DNA of 64,000 bases, taken from assembly GCF_002754475.1 (NCBI RefSeq), contig NZ_PEFL01000001.1:434001-498000 (forward strand). Reading direction: 5' to 3'. Shown piece by piece: positions 19,832 to 28,292 of this stretch (within the stretch, counting starts at the first letter, position 1; every line of letters starts with the position of its first letter). Position numbers and translations under genes: made by a program. The stretch comes from Comamonas sp. 26 (GTDB lineage: Bacteria; Pseudomonadota; Gammaproteobacteria; Burkholderiales; Burkholderiaceae_C). The notes under the pieces are model-generated. The model made no database searches, was not told the DNA's origin, and saw only the letters and a program-made list of their open reading frames with translations.

Positions 19832-21904
19832 TCAGGACTGTGGCTTGTCGGCGGCAGGAGCTTCGGCGTCGTTCATGTCCACCGCAATGGCAATGGGGCC
19901 GGCCACGGTGTCGTCATCGTCCTCGCCGCTGTCATCACCCTCGGCCTGCGCATCGGCGCTGGCATCCAGACGCTCGATCAGCGTACCGGTGATGTCCAGC
20001 GAGATTTCGTCAATCTCGCCGAGCTTGATGCGGATATGTGCACCACGCGGCAGGTTTTGCGCGCCTAGCACGGGCAGCACCAGGGGCAGATTGTCGGCAC
20101 GCACCAGGAAAGAACCATTGGGGCCTTCCTTGAAGACGCTGGCCGTCAGCTCGGTAATGCCGTTCTGCTCCAGATACTTGAGAGTCCAGAAGCGCTCCAT
20201 GCCGGCCTGGTAGCCGTTGTAGGCGCTGTAGGCACCGTCAAAGCTGCTGATGATGCCGAACAGCTCAGCATCCTTGGGCTTGAAGGGGGCAGCCAGCGCG
20301 GCAGTCTTGCCGTGGCGGGCGCAGGCAATGATCTGCCACTGGTTGACCAGGTCCACATAGCGGCGCAGCGGCGAGGTGGCCCAGGAATAGGCCTTCACGC
20401 CAATACCGGCGTGGGGCAGCGCCTTGGTGCTCATACGCACCTTCATGCCGGGGGCCAGGCTGGCCTGGCTGCGGTAAATGCCGGGCACGCCGTGTTCGGC
20501 CAGCATCAGGCCCCAGGTGCTGTTGGCCACAATCGCGGCTTCGGCCACGATCAGGTCCAGCGGCGCGCCGCGCTTGCGCACGGAGATCTGCACCTGCTCG
20601 CTGCCATTGGGTTCGGCACCGTCGTTGCCGACGAGTCGGAAGTTGTAGTCCGGTCGGCTGAAGTTCTCGGGCTTGCCACGCACCACTTCACGGTTGGCCT
20701 TGAGAAATTTGGACCAGCGCTGCAAAAATGTGAGCTCCTTGCGCTTGTTCAGCAAGGACTCTGGCGTGTTTTCAATCTCAATCGATGGATCGCTCAGCCA
20801 CTCTTCGGTCACGATGTGATCGAGCTTGTCGTAGCGGAAGTTGACATCCACGGGCACGCGCTCAAGGCGGGTTTCGGTGGCCGTGGTCTCCAGCGTTTCC
20901 TCGTTGATGGTCACGTACAGCGACACGGCGGGGTTGGCGCGGCCTTCATCCAGCGTGTAGATCTGCACCACCTCATCGGGCAGCATGGTGATCTTGTAGC
21001 CGGGCATGTAGACCGTGGACAGGCGGTTGCGGCCCAGCTTGTCCAGCTCGCTGCCGGGCGTGATGGCCAGGCCGGGGGCGGCAATGTGAATACCCACGGT
21101 GACAGTGCCCGTACCCAGACCGCTGACGGACAGGGCGTCGTCGATTTCGGTAGTGGCCGAATCGTCGATGGAGAACGCCTTGACCTCGGCCAGAGGCAGG
21201 TCTGCAGGTGGCTGGGGTGCTTCCAGAGCCGGGAAGCCCGTGCCCTTGGGGAAGTTGTCGAACAGGAAGCGCTTCCAGTGGAACTGGTAGGCCGAGTCGA
21301 TGGCGCCTGCGCGGTGCAGCAGGTCCAGTGGGGCCATGCGGGTGGCGCGGCTGGCCTCGACAACGGCCTTGTATTCAGGCGCGTTCTTGTCAGGCTTGAA
21401 CAGAATTTTGTAAAGCTGCTCGCGAATGGCCTGAGGGCATTCACCGCGGCCCAGCTCTTCGGCCCAGCCGTCAATCTGTGCCTGAATCAGCTTTTTCTTT
21501 TCAATGGCGGCCAGCGCCTGCTGCAGGATTTCAGCGGACGCCTTCTTGAAGCGGCCCTTGCCTGCGCGGCGGAAGTAGTGCGGTGCATCAAACAGGCAGA
21601 ACAGCGCGCCGGCCTGCTGTGCCAGCGTGGCAGACTCGGAAAAATAGTCGCGCGCCAAGTCGGCAAAGCCAAACTCTTCATCGGGCGCAAATTCCCAGGC
21701 CAGATCCAGATCGATCTCGCTCGCCAGTGCCTGGCCCTGGGCCATCAGCTCGGCGGGAGCCGGTTTCTCGAACTTGAGCAGGATATTGGCGGACTTGACC
21801 TTGACCCGCTTGCCCGAGTCCAGTTCGACTTGGGCAGAGGATTCGGCTTCAGAGAGGATGCGTCCGGCCAGAAATTTGCCGGCTTCTTCAAACAGTGCGT
21901 GCAT
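19832..21904 (-). CDS. RNase II/R-family (RNB domain) exoribonuclease
   Basis: The 690-residue protein has an N-terminal S1-like region (residues about 20-60) and a central RNB catalytic domain starting near FSIDDSATTEIDDALSV, where the cluster of aspartates binds magnesium. GNRLSTVYMPG-like sequence (here GRNRLSTVYMPGYKI) follows, and a C-terminal S1-like end has an acidic tail. It degrades RNA 3' to 5'. It is shorter than RNase R and the flanking domains are divergent, so I do not assign rnr or rnb. ATG at 21904 is preferred. A GTG at 21922 is also open. Confidence 0.9.
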   Translation of the reverse strand: MHALFEEAGKFLAGRILSEAESSAQVELDSGKRVKVKSANILLKFEKPAPAELMAQGQALASEIDLDLAWEFAPDEEFGFADLARDYFSESATLAQQAGALFCLFDAPHYFRRAGKGRFKKASAEILQQALAAIEKKKLIQAQIDGWAEELGRGECPQAIREQLYKILFKPDKNAPEYKAVVEASRATRMAPLDLLHRAGAIDSAYQFHWKRFLFDNFPKGTGFPALEAPQPPADLPLAEVKAFSIDDSATTEIDDALSVSGLGTGTVTVGIHIAAPGLAITPGSELDKLGRNRLSTVYMPGYKITMLPDEVVQIYTLDEGRANPAVSLYVTINEETLETTATETRLERVPVDVNFRYDKLDHIVTEEWLSDPSIEIENTPESLLNKRKELTFLQRWSKFLKANREVVRGKPENFSRPDYNFRLVGNDGAEPNGSEQVQISVRKRGAPLDLIVAEAAIVANSTWGLMLAEHGVPGIYRSQASLAPGMKVRMSTKALPHAGIGVKAYSWATSPLRRYVDLVNQWQIIACARHGKTAALAAPFKPKDAELFGIISSFDGAYSAYNGYQAGMERFWTLKYLEQNGITELTASVFKEGPNGSFLVRADNLPLVLPVLGAQNLPRGAHIRIKLGEIDEISLDITGTLIERLDASADAQAEGDDSGEDDDDTVAGPIAIAVDMNDAEAPAADKPQS

Positions 21905-21961
21905 AGCCGTGTATTTTCCCACGAGCGGACGACCTGGCGCGGTCTGAATCCCTGGTTGAGC

Positions 21962-22546
21962 TCAAGCCAAGGCCAGAAATTCTTCCACGCAGCTCAGGTA
22001 CTCCTCAAAATTTGACAGGGCATGATCGCCGCCTTCCTGCACCAGTTGCAGGGCGTGAGGGTAGCGTTCACTCATTTCTGTCCAGTCCAGTACCTCGTCG
22101 CCCTGGGCGATCAAAACCATCTCCGGGGCTGCTGGCGTCATGCTGCTGGTATCGAGCAGGCGCAATTCATCAATGTATTCAGGGCGAAAGAAGAATTTTT
22201 CTTCCGGGTCATGCCAGCTGGCTTGCTCGCCAATGTATTTTTCCAGATCACGGGCCGGGTTCACGGCTGGGTTGATCAGCACGCTCTTGCAGCGGGCCAG
22301 CTGCGCCACCCAGCTGGCGTAGTAACCGCCCAGGGATGAGCCCATGACGGCCATGCTCTGGCGCGGCCAGTTGGCGATGCCTTCTGCAATCAACGACGCG
22401 GCATCGCGAGGGGAAGGCGGCAACTGTGGGCACCACCAGCGCACCTTGGGGTGTTTGGCGCTGACGTAGTCCGCCATGATGCGGGCCTTGTTGGATTGAG
22501 GGGAGGAGCGAAAGCCGTGCAGATAAAGCAGGTGGGTGGTTGTCAT
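21962..22546 (-). CDS. YqiA-like alpha/beta hydrolase (esterase)
   Basis: A 194-residue hydrolase of the YqiA/YcfP group. The nucleophile elbow is MGSSLGGYYAS, preceded by LYLHGFRSSPQS with the oxyanion region. The acid and base are likely Asp in QGDEVLDW and His in GGDHALSNF. The ATG at 22546 has a strong AGGAGAT ribosome site, which decides against an upstream in-frame extension toward 22894. The substrate is unknown. It is divergent from rodA with 183 bases between. Confidence 0.9.
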   Translation of the reverse strand: MTTTHLLYLHGFRSSPQSNKARIMADYVSAKHPKVRWWCPQLPPSPRDAASLIAEGIANWPRQSMAVMGSSLGGYYASWVAQLARCKSVLINPAVNPARDLEKYIGEQASWHDPEEKFFFRPEYIDELRLLDTSSMTPAAPEMVLIAQGDEVLDWTEMSERYPHALQLVQEGGDHALSNFEEYLSCVEEFLALA

Positions 22547-22729
22547 GGCGGCAATCTCCTCTCGTAAATAAAGCAGCTTTTCAGTACCGATCATTGTGGA
22601 CTGTTTACGCCTTAGCCTAGCAGGGGGAAGGCCTGTAGCGGGCTGAATCGGGTTCATCAGTATTGAGTCGTCAGCAAAGCTCAACCTTGCAATGCGCACG
22701 GAGGTCTGCTCCCCCGATAATTGCCGCCC

Positions 22730-23911
22730 ATGTCCGCCATCGAATTCGATAAACCCTCGCTGTTGCAGCGCATTGTTCCGCTGTTTCGCGGCTTTGACTT
22801 CCTGCTGCTTTTGTTTATAGCCATGCTGGCGGGGGCCGGGCTGCTGGCCATGTACTCGGCGGGCTTTGATCACGGTACGCGTTTTGTGGACCACGGGCGC
22901 AACATGCTGATTGCAGCGGGTCTGCTGTTTTTGCTGGCGCAGATACCGCCGCAGCAGCTGATGAAGGTGGCGGTGCCGCTCTATGCCGTGGGCGTGGCGC
23001 TGTTGGTCGCTGTGGTGCTTTTTGGTATTACCAAGAAGGGGGCTACGCGCTGGGTGAATGTGGGCGTGGTGATTCAGCCCTCTGAGATTTTGAAAATTGC
23101 CACGCCGCTGATGCTGGCCTGGTGGTTTCAGCGTCGCGAAGGTAATTTGCGTGCTTCAGACTTTGTCATTGCCTTTGTGCTGCTCATGGTGCCCGTGGGG
23201 TTGATCATGAAGCAGCCTGACTTGGGTACTTCGCTGCTGGTGATGGCTGCGGGCCTGTCCGTCATCTTCTTTGCGGGCCTGCCCTGGAAGCTGATCGTGC
23301 CGCCAGTGGTGCTGGCTGTGGTCGGCATCTTTCTCATCGTCTGGTTCGAGCCCCAGCTCTGCGCTGACGGCGTGAGCTGGTATCTGCTGCATGACTACCA
23401 GCGCACCAGAGTCTGCACGCTGCTGGACCCTACGCGTGACCCCTTGGGCAAGGGCTTTCACATCATTCAGGGCATGATTGCCATCGGCTCGGGCGGTATC
23501 TGGGGCAAGGGCTTCATGGCCGGCACGCAGACTCACCTTGAATTCATCCCCGAGCGCACCACCGACTTCATTTTTGCCGCCTACTCCGAAGAGTTTGGCT
23601 TGGTGGGCAATCTGTTCATCATCGTTGGCTTCTTGCTGCTGGTCTGGCGAGGCTTGGCGATTGCCATGCACGCCAACTCGCTGTTCGGTCGCCTGATGGC
23701 TGCAGCGGTGGCTATGATTTTCTTTACCTATGCCTTTGTGAACATGGGCATGGTCAGCGGCATTCTTCCCGTGGTGGGTGTGCCCTTGCCCTTTATCAGC
23801 TATGGCGGCACTGCCATGGTCACGCTGGGGCTGGCGCTGGGTGTGCTGATGTCGGTCTCGCGGGCGCAGCGTCAGTTACCAGGCGGTGATGGGCATATTC
23901 CCCATGGGTAA
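22730..23911 (+). CDS. rodA: Rod-shape peptidoglycan polymerase RodA (SEDS family)
   Basis: RodA is the elongation-specific SEDS glycosyltransferase that pairs with PBP2. The 393-residue protein is membrane-spanning throughout, with KGATRWVNVG, QPSEILKIATPLMLAW, KQPDLGTSLLV, HFIQ-type FHIIQGMIAIGSGGIWGKG and the C-terminal GVPLPFISYGGTAMVT. These resemble RodA more than FtsW. The ATG at 22730 was chosen. A TTG at 22721 is open. The usual partner mrdA (PBP2) and mreBCD are not adjacent, so this copy stands alone here. Confidence 0.93.
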   Translation: MSAIEFDKPSLLQRIVPLFRGFDFLLLLFIAMLAGAGLLAMYSAGFDHGTRFVDHGRNMLIAAGLLFLLAQIPPQQLMKVAVPLYAVGVALLVAVVLFGITKKGATRWVNVGVVIQPSEILKIATPLMLAWWFQRREGNLRASDFVIAFVLLMVPVGLIMKQPDLGTSLLVMAAGLSVIFFAGLPWKLIVPPVVLAVVGIFLIVWFEPQLCADGVSWYLLHDYQRTRVCTLLDPTRDPLGKGFHIIQGMIAIGSGGIWGKGFMAGTQTHLEFIPERTTDFIFAAYSEEFGLVGNLFIIVGFLLLVWRGLAIAMHANSLFGRLMAAAVAMIFFTYAFVNMGMVSGILPVVGVPLPFISYGGTAMVTLGLALGVLMSVSRAQRQLPGGDGHIPHG

Positions 23912-24053
23912 AAATCCGGGGAAAACAAAATGCTATTAAAAAAGAAGCTGCCAGCGATTATTCATAAAGCGGTAGCGCGTGATTTTGCTTTGATTTAATG
24001 AATCGGCGGGGCTCTTAGAGCATTGAAAATAGCCAGTAGTTCCCTTTGACCTC

Positions 24054-24082
24054 TTGCCTGGAGTGTGAACAGGGTTTACAAA
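24054..24082 (+). promoter_or_regulatory. Sigma70-like promoter for candidate small RNA
   Basis: TTGCCT (24054-24059), a 17-base spacer and TACAAA (24077-24082) form a plausible promoter. They predict a transcript starting near 24088-24090, inside the 372-base gap between rodA and tldD. A TTGACC at 24046 is not correctly spaced for this -10. Confidence 0.5.
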
Positions 24083-24087
24083 CGACT

Positions 24088-24231
24088 CTGGAGGGGCCAG
24101 AAGACCGATCATGCGGGAGCGGCAAAGGCCCAAGAGGCTTCTGTGATGCAATGCGGGCAGCACAGAAACCTGCGCGAGTGAATAGAGCGGAATGTTGTCC
24201 AGCCTGGTGGGGGGACATTCCGCTCTTTTTT
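24088..24231 (+). ncRNA. Candidate small RNA with three hairpins
   Basis: The stretch between a promoter-like pair and a strong intrinsic terminator has no convincing ORF but folds well. Hairpin 1 is TCTGG/CCAGA (24087-24101) with a purine loop AGGGG. Hairpin 2 is TTCTGTG/CACAGAA (24139-24145 with 24161-24167). Hairpin 3 is the terminator at 24184-24226. I considered 6S RNA, 4.5S RNA and glycine, TPP and SAM riboswitches and saw none of their conserved cores. The predicted length is about 140-145 nt. It could instead be a processed rodA 3' end. Confidence 0.5.
24184..24231 (+). terminator. Strong intrinsic terminator between rodA/sRNA and tldD
   Basis: AGAGCGGAATGT (24184-24195) pairs perfectly with ACATTCCGCTCT (24215-24226), with a 19-base loop. 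A T-run follows at 24226-24231. Confidence 0.88.
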
Positions 24232-24283
24232 ATGGTGCATCCACCAACGCGTCAGGACTTGTAGCTATCTCTACAATGTATCC

Positions 24284-25744
24284 ATGATTTCCCGCGAACC
24301 CACCATCGAACGCTTGGCCACGGCCCGTCAGTTGCTGCTTGAGCCTTTCGGCCTGGACGAAACCCATCTTGCGCGCGCGCTTGCCGAAATTCGCTCGCAC
24401 CAGGTGGATGACGCCGATCTCTACTTCCAGTACACCCGCGCCGAAGGCTGGAGTCTGGAAGAGGGCATCGTCAAGACCGGCTCCTTTTCCATTGATCAAG
24501 GCGTTGGCGTTCGCGCTGTCAGCGGCGAGAAGACGGCATTTGCCTATTCCGACGACATTTCGGAAGCCTCCTTGCTGGATGCCGCACGCACCGTGCGCTC
24601 CATCTCTAGCGCAACCCAGACCCGCCGCGTCAAGGCTGGCGTCCAGAAGATTTCGCAAAGCCGTTCTCTCTACCCAGAACTGGACCCCATCAGCACGATG
24701 GACAGCACGGCCAAGGTCGAACTGCTGGGCAAGGTGGAAAAGCTGGCACGTGCCAAGGATCCTCGCGTGGTGCAGGTCATGGCTGGTCTGGCCAGCGAAT
24801 ACGATGTGGTGATGGTCGCCCGTGCCGATGGCACGCTGGCCGCTGATGTGCGACCGCTGGTGCGCCTGTCGGTCACCGTCATTGCTGAGCAAAAGGGCCG
24901 CCGTGAGGTGGGCTCTTCCGGCGGTGGCGGTCGCTTCGGCTTGGCTTACTTCAGCGATGAGCAAATCACCCAGTACGTGGATGAAGCCGTGCACTCCGCA
25001 CTGGTCAACCTCGAATCGCGCCCCGCGCCTGCGGGCGTGATGACGGTGGTGCTCGGTTCGGGCTGGCCAGGCGTGCTGTTCCATGAAGCCGTTGGTCATG
25101 GTCTGGAAGGCGATTTCAACCGCAAGGGCTCCAGCGCCTTCAGCGGCCGAATCGGTCAGCGCGTGGCCGCCAAGGGCGTCACCGTGCTGGACGACGGCAC
25201 GATCCCCGATCGCCGTGGCTCGCTCAATGTGGACGACGAAGGACACGTCAGCCAGCGCAATGTGCTGATTGAGGACGGTATTTTGAAGGGCTACATTCAG
25301 GATTCGATGAATGCCCGCCTCATGGGCGTAAAGCCCACGGGTAACGGCCGCCGTGAAAGCTATGCGCACATCCCTATGCCGCGCATGACCAACACCTACA
25401 TGCTGGGTGGCGATAAGGATCCACAGGAAATCATCGGCTCCATCAAGAAAGGCTTGTATGCCAGCAACTTCGCTGGTGGGCAGGTGGACATCACCAGCGG
25501 TAAGTTTGTGTTCTCGGCCAGCGAAGCCTATTGGGTCGAAAACGGCAAGATCCAGTACCCCGTCAAGGGCGCGACTATCATTGGTAGCGGCCCAGAATCG
25601 CTCAAGCACATCAGCATGATCGGCAACGATATGCGCCTGGACTCGGGCGTGGGCACCTGCGGTAAGGAAGGTCAGAGCGTGCCTGTGGGCGTGGGTCAGC
25701 CTACGCTGCGCATCGACGGCCTGACGGTCGGCGGAACGGCCTGA
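24284..25744 (+). CDS. tldD: Metalloprotease TldD
   Basis: TldD partners with TldE/PmbA to form a zinc protease acting on unfolded and ribosomally made modified peptides. The 486-residue protein carries the HExxxH zinc motif in [13 protein letters not shown] and the conserved [13 protein letters not shown]. The C-terminal [20 protein letters not shown] and [18 protein letters not shown] are also typical. No tldE/pmbA gene is seen nearby. The gene has its own upstream terminator and is followed by another, so it is probably monocistronic. Confidence 0.95.
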   Translation: MISREPTIERLATARQLLLEPFGLDETHLARALAEIRSHQVDDADLYFQYTRAEGWSLEEGIVKTGSFSIDQGVGVRAVSGEKTAFAYSDDISEASLLDAARTVRSISSATQTRRVKAGVQKISQSRSLYPELDPISTMDSTAKVELLGKVEKLARAKDPRVVQVMAGLASEYDVVMVARADGTLAADVRPLVRLSVTVIAEQKGRREVGSSGGGGRFGLAYFSDEQITQYVDEAVHSALVNLESRPAPAGVMTVVLGSGWPGVLFHEAVGHGLEGDFNRKGSSAFSGRIGQRVAAKGVTVLDDGTIPDRRGSLNVDDEGHVSQRNVLIEDGILKGYIQDSMNARLMGVKPTGNGRRESYAHIPMPRMTNTYMLGGDKDPQEIIGSIKKGLYASNFAGGQVDITSGKFVFSASEAYWVENGKIQYPVKGATIIGSGPESLKHISMIGNDMRLDSGVGTCGKEGQSVPVGVGQPTLRIDGLTVGGTA

Positions 25745-25781
25745 TACGGCACTTTTCGGCGGCTTGCCCGCTGAAACGCTC

Positions 25782-25814
25782 AACCCCGCTCTGCATGGCA
25801 GGCCGGGGTTTTGT
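25782..25814 (+). terminator. Intrinsic terminator after tldD
   Basis: AACCCCG at 25782-25788 pairs with CGGGGTT at 25804-25810, followed by TTGTTATTTTT. Confidence 0.75.
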
Positions 25815-25860
25815 TATTTTTGGGCTCTGAAAATGCTTGAAAAGAGCGGTTTCTCAGGGT

Positions 25861-26060
25861 ATTAAATGGCTAAGCGATAAATATTGCGGCTTCGCTGAAA
25901 AATTGCATTGATTTTGGAATAAATCGTTTATAAATCAATAAAATTCTAAAAAAATCAAAAAAACGCAAAAATATTGCATTTGAAAATAATTGAGTAAATT
26001 CCTGTATTCAGAGGGACAGTGTTTTTTTGACAAGACTTTTGCGCCTGCCGCTGATGTTGC
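25861..26060 (+). promoter_or_regulatory. AT-rich promoter region upstream of the aromatic leader
   Basis: About 165 bases here are markedly AT-rich with phased A-tracts, against a GC-rich background. TTGCATT occurs three times (25903, 25974, 26057). A consensus TTGACA is at 26027-26032, which could be the -35 of the leader transcript. The matching -10 is not clear. TACATT at 26079-26084 is another candidate -10 and would place the start almost at the leader ATG. UP-element or curvature-dependent activation is an inference. Confidence 0.45.
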
Positions 26061-26091
26061 ATTGCAAAAGAGCTGTGCTACATTGAAAGAC

Positions 26092-26154
26092 ATGAAAACC
26101 CAACGCGCTTATTTCTTTTACTTTTGGCTCTCACCCCAGGCGGCTGAGAGGTAA
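26092..26154 (+). CDS. Aromatic-rich attenuator leader peptide for DAHP synthase
   Basis: A 20-codon ORF reads MKTQRAYFFYFWLSPQAAER. Six consecutive codons for Tyr, Phe, Phe, Tyr, Phe, Trp (26110-26127) sit just before a set of mutually exclusive hairpins and a terminator. This is the architecture of leader peptides that sense charged aromatic tRNAs, as in pheA and trp operons. The downstream gene encodes the first enzyme of aromatic synthesis, so ribosome stalling on scarcity of any of the three amino acids would raise expression. A weak GAAAGA lies before the ATG. Confidence 0.85.
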   Translation: MKTQRAYFFYFWLSPQAAER

Positions 26155-26218
26155 TAGCGCGCACCCCGCAAACACCTCCCAAAGAACCGCCGAAGCTGCA
26201 AAGCCCGGCGGTTTTTTT
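26128..26218 (+). promoter_or_regulatory. Transcription attenuator of the DAHP synthase gene
   Basis: Three structures are visible. The 1:2 hairpin is CTCTCA (26128-26133) with TGAGAG (26145-26150). The terminator is ACCGCCG (26186-26192) with CGGCGGT (26206-26212), followed by seven T's. The antiterminator pairs GGCGG (26139-26143) with CCGCC (26187-26191), and inside it GAGGT (26148-26152) with ACCTC (26174-26178). The antiterminator consumes the 5' arm of the terminator. A ribosome stalled on the aromatic codons would cover the 1:2 hairpin and favour read-through. Confidence 0.85.
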
Positions 26219-26276
26219 ATGCCCACGTTCCAGGTCCCCCGGTTTTCAAAGATCAAAGACTTCACGAAAGATTGCC

Positions 26277-27437
26277 ATGACTGCTCTGAACACTTCCGCC
26301 ACTGACTCCTGGTATCGCACCGGTTCTCCCAAGACAGGCCAGACCGATGACGCACGTATCAAGGACATCACAGTGTTACCCCCTCCAGAGCACCTCATTC
26401 GCTTCTTCCCCATCTGCGGCACTGCCGTGGAAACGCTGATCAGCGACACCCGCCGCAGCATCCACAACATCATGCGTGCCGAGGATGACCGTCTGCTGGT
26501 CATCGTCGGCCCTTGCTCCATTCACGACCCGGCTGCTGCTCTGGAATACGCCCGCCGCCTGGCCGTGGTGCGCGAGCAGTACAAGGACACGCTGGAAGTG
26601 GTGATGCGCGTTTACTTCGAGAAGCCCCGTACCACGGTGGGCTGGAAGGGTCTGATCAACGACCCCTACCTGGACCAGAGCTACCGTATCGATGAAGGTC
26701 TGCGCATTGCACGCCAGTTGTTGATCGACATCAACCGCATGGGCGTGCCTGCTGCCAGTGAATTCCTGGACGTGATCTCTCCCCAGTACATCGCCGATCT
26801 GATCAGCTGGGGCGCGATTGGTGCCCGTACGACGGAAAGCCAGGTGCACCGAGAGCTGGCTTCGGGCATCTCGGCGCCCATCGGCTTCAAGAACGGCACA
26901 GACGGCAATATTCGCATTGCAACAGACGCTATTCAGTCCGCTAGCCGAGGTCACCACTTCTTGTCGGTACACAAGAATGGTCAGGTCGCCATCGTGCACA
27001 CTGGCGGCAATCAAGATTGCCACGTCATTTTGCGCGGCGGTAAGACGCCTAACTATGATGCGGATCATGTGGCCGCCGCCTGCAAGGATCTGGAAGCCGC
27101 AGGCCTGACGCCTACCTTGATGGTGGACTGCAGCCATGCCAACAGCAGCAAGCAGCACGAACGGCAGAAGGACGTTGCCCGCGATATCGCTGCTCAAATC
27201 GCCGGTGGCTCGAATAGCGTGTTCGGCGTGATGATTGAAGGCCATCTGGTCGGCGGTGCCCAGAAGTTCACCCCCGGCAAGGACGAGGTCAGCAAGCTGA
27301 CTTATGGCCAGAGCATTACCGATGCCTGCCTCAACTGGGAAGATTCTGTGGCCACGATGGAAGAGCTGTCGCAAGCCGTGCTCCAGCGCCGTCAGGCTGC
27401 GGTGGCCAGCGTGAAGGAAGCTGAAGTCGCCGCCTGA
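26277..27437 (+). CDS. 3-deoxy-7-phosphoheptulonate (DAHP) synthase, AroG/F/H type
   Basis: The enzyme condenses phosphoenolpyruvate and erythrose 4-phosphate, the first step of the shikimate pathway. The 386-residue protein has IVGPCSIHDPAAAL, RVYFEKPRTTVGWKG, GARTTESQVHRELASG, GFKNGTDG and DCSHANSSK. All are diagnostic of the class I alpha family with Escherichia coli AroF/G/H. It is slightly longer than those (about 350-356). Which amino acid inhibits it cannot be read from the sequence with confidence. The preceding leader contains Tyr, Phe and Trp codons, suggesting general aromatic control. Confidence 0.95.
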   Translation: MTALNTSATDSWYRTGSPKTGQTDDARIKDITVLPPPEHLIRFFPICGTAVETLISDTRRSIHNIMRAEDDRLLVIVGPCSIHDPAAALEYARRLAVVREQYKDTLEVVMRVYFEKPRTTVGWKGLINDPYLDQSYRIDEGLRIARQLLIDINRMGVPAASEFLDVISPQYIADLISWGAIGARTTESQVHRELASGISAPIGFKNGTDGNIRIATDAIQSASRGHHFLSVHKNGQVAIVHTGGNQDCHVILRGGKTPNYDADHVAAACKDLEAAGLTPTLMVDCSHANSSKQHERQKDVARDIAAQIAGGSNSVFGVMIEGHLVGGAQKFTPGKDEVSKLTYGQSITDACLNWEDSVATMEELSQAVLQRRQAAVASVKEAEVAA

Positions 27438-27458
27438 TCAGCGCGCCTTGCTTAAATG

Positions 27459-27496
27459 AAACAGGCCACAAGACAATCGCGTCTTGTGGCCTGTTT
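27459..27496. terminator. Bidirectional terminator between DAHP synthase and yqcC
   Basis: AAACAGGCCACAAGAC at 27459-27474 pairs over all 16 bases with GTCTTGTGGCCTGTTT at 27481-27496, with a 6-base loop. Genes converge here. Confidence 0.85.
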
Positions 27497-27531
27497 GCTT
27501 GTCTATATGCCTATATAGACTAGGTGCTGGC

Positions 27532-27909
27532 TCAGTGCTTGGCGTCTGGAACGGATTCGGGGGTCATCTCGCAGCCGTTGAGGGTTGCATCAATGCGGTT
27601 GATTAGACGCAGCAATTGACCTTTGTCGAAGTGGGTGTGCTGCTCCCACTCATGGCTGGCCAGGGGATATACATGGCTTTGATGAGGCAGGATGCCCTTG
27701 GCATCCATCAGGGCGCGCAGGCGCGGAATGTAGACCCACTGCAGCCATTCGTGCAGCTTGAGGGTGTCATACATAAAGGGCGTTGTGGACTCCAGCGCCT
27801 TCGGGTCGGGAGCCACTGCTGACCAGAGTTTCTGGGCTTGCAGCTCAACTTCCAGTTGCAGCAGGTTCTCGCGTAATTCTTGATAGATGTTTTCAGCGGT
27901 CATGGTCAT
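27532..27909 (-). CDS. YqcC-family protein (DUF446)
   Basis: A 125-residue helical protein matching the YqcC family in length and pattern: an N-terminal helix with YQELRENLLQLEVELQAQKLW, then PFMYDTLKLHEWLQWVYIPRL and a C-terminal INRIDATLNG. The family has no firmly established function. In gammaproteobacteria it neighbours a tRNA pseudouridine synthase, which I do not see here. It converges on the DAHP synthase gene. Confidence 0.8.
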   Translation of the reverse strand: MTMTAENIYQELRENLLQLEVELQAQKLWSAVAPDPKALESTTPFMYDTLKLHEWLQWVYIPRLRALMDAKGILPHQSHVYPLASHEWEQHTHFDKGQLLRLINRIDATLNGCEMTPESVPDAKH

Positions 27910-28292
27910 GGGCTCCTGAAGGCGTTGCTGTGCGGCTCACAAAAATAAGCTGCCAAGTATGTAAGTGCTCTCGCTGGAATTTCAAGCCTGCTGTGATGGG
28001 GATCAATAACAATAGAGTTACGGTTTCTTCAAAGGGGTTGAAAAAGACACTTTCGCCCTTATATTCATGCCAAGTATGCGCTCAGTGCTATCAAATTAAT
28101 TGATTTCTTATTGCTGCGCACACCATGTTTCTGTAACCACTGTGATGCCCTATGGATCTTGCCAGGGCTTGCACTGGTTGCCGCCGCTGTTTGCAAGCTG
28201 TCAGCTTGTAGCGTCTTCAGCCCCTCGGCCACTATTAAGCTGTGGTCACAACAACGAATGGTGCAACAGTCACCAGAAGTGAGAGGAGATAT
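27910..28292. other. Intergenic region without recognised gene
   Basis: 383 bases between divergent yqcC and the hypothetical gene at 28293. I see no convincing ORF, hairpin terminator or known motif apart from the GAGAGGAGAT ribosome site at its right end. The composition is more AT-rich than the flanking genes, as expected for a divergent promoter region. Confidence 0.5.

Noticed and set aside
20312..22015. 567-codon frame opposite the RNB nuclease gene
   Set aside because: Antisense shadow without recognisable domains. The - strand frame has clear RNB motifs.
24084..24231. Identity of the small RNA as 6S RNA
   Set aside because: Length is close but I cannot see the 6S closing stem and central bubble or its conserved motifs. 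No 5-formyltetrahydrofolate cyclo-ligase gene is adjacent.
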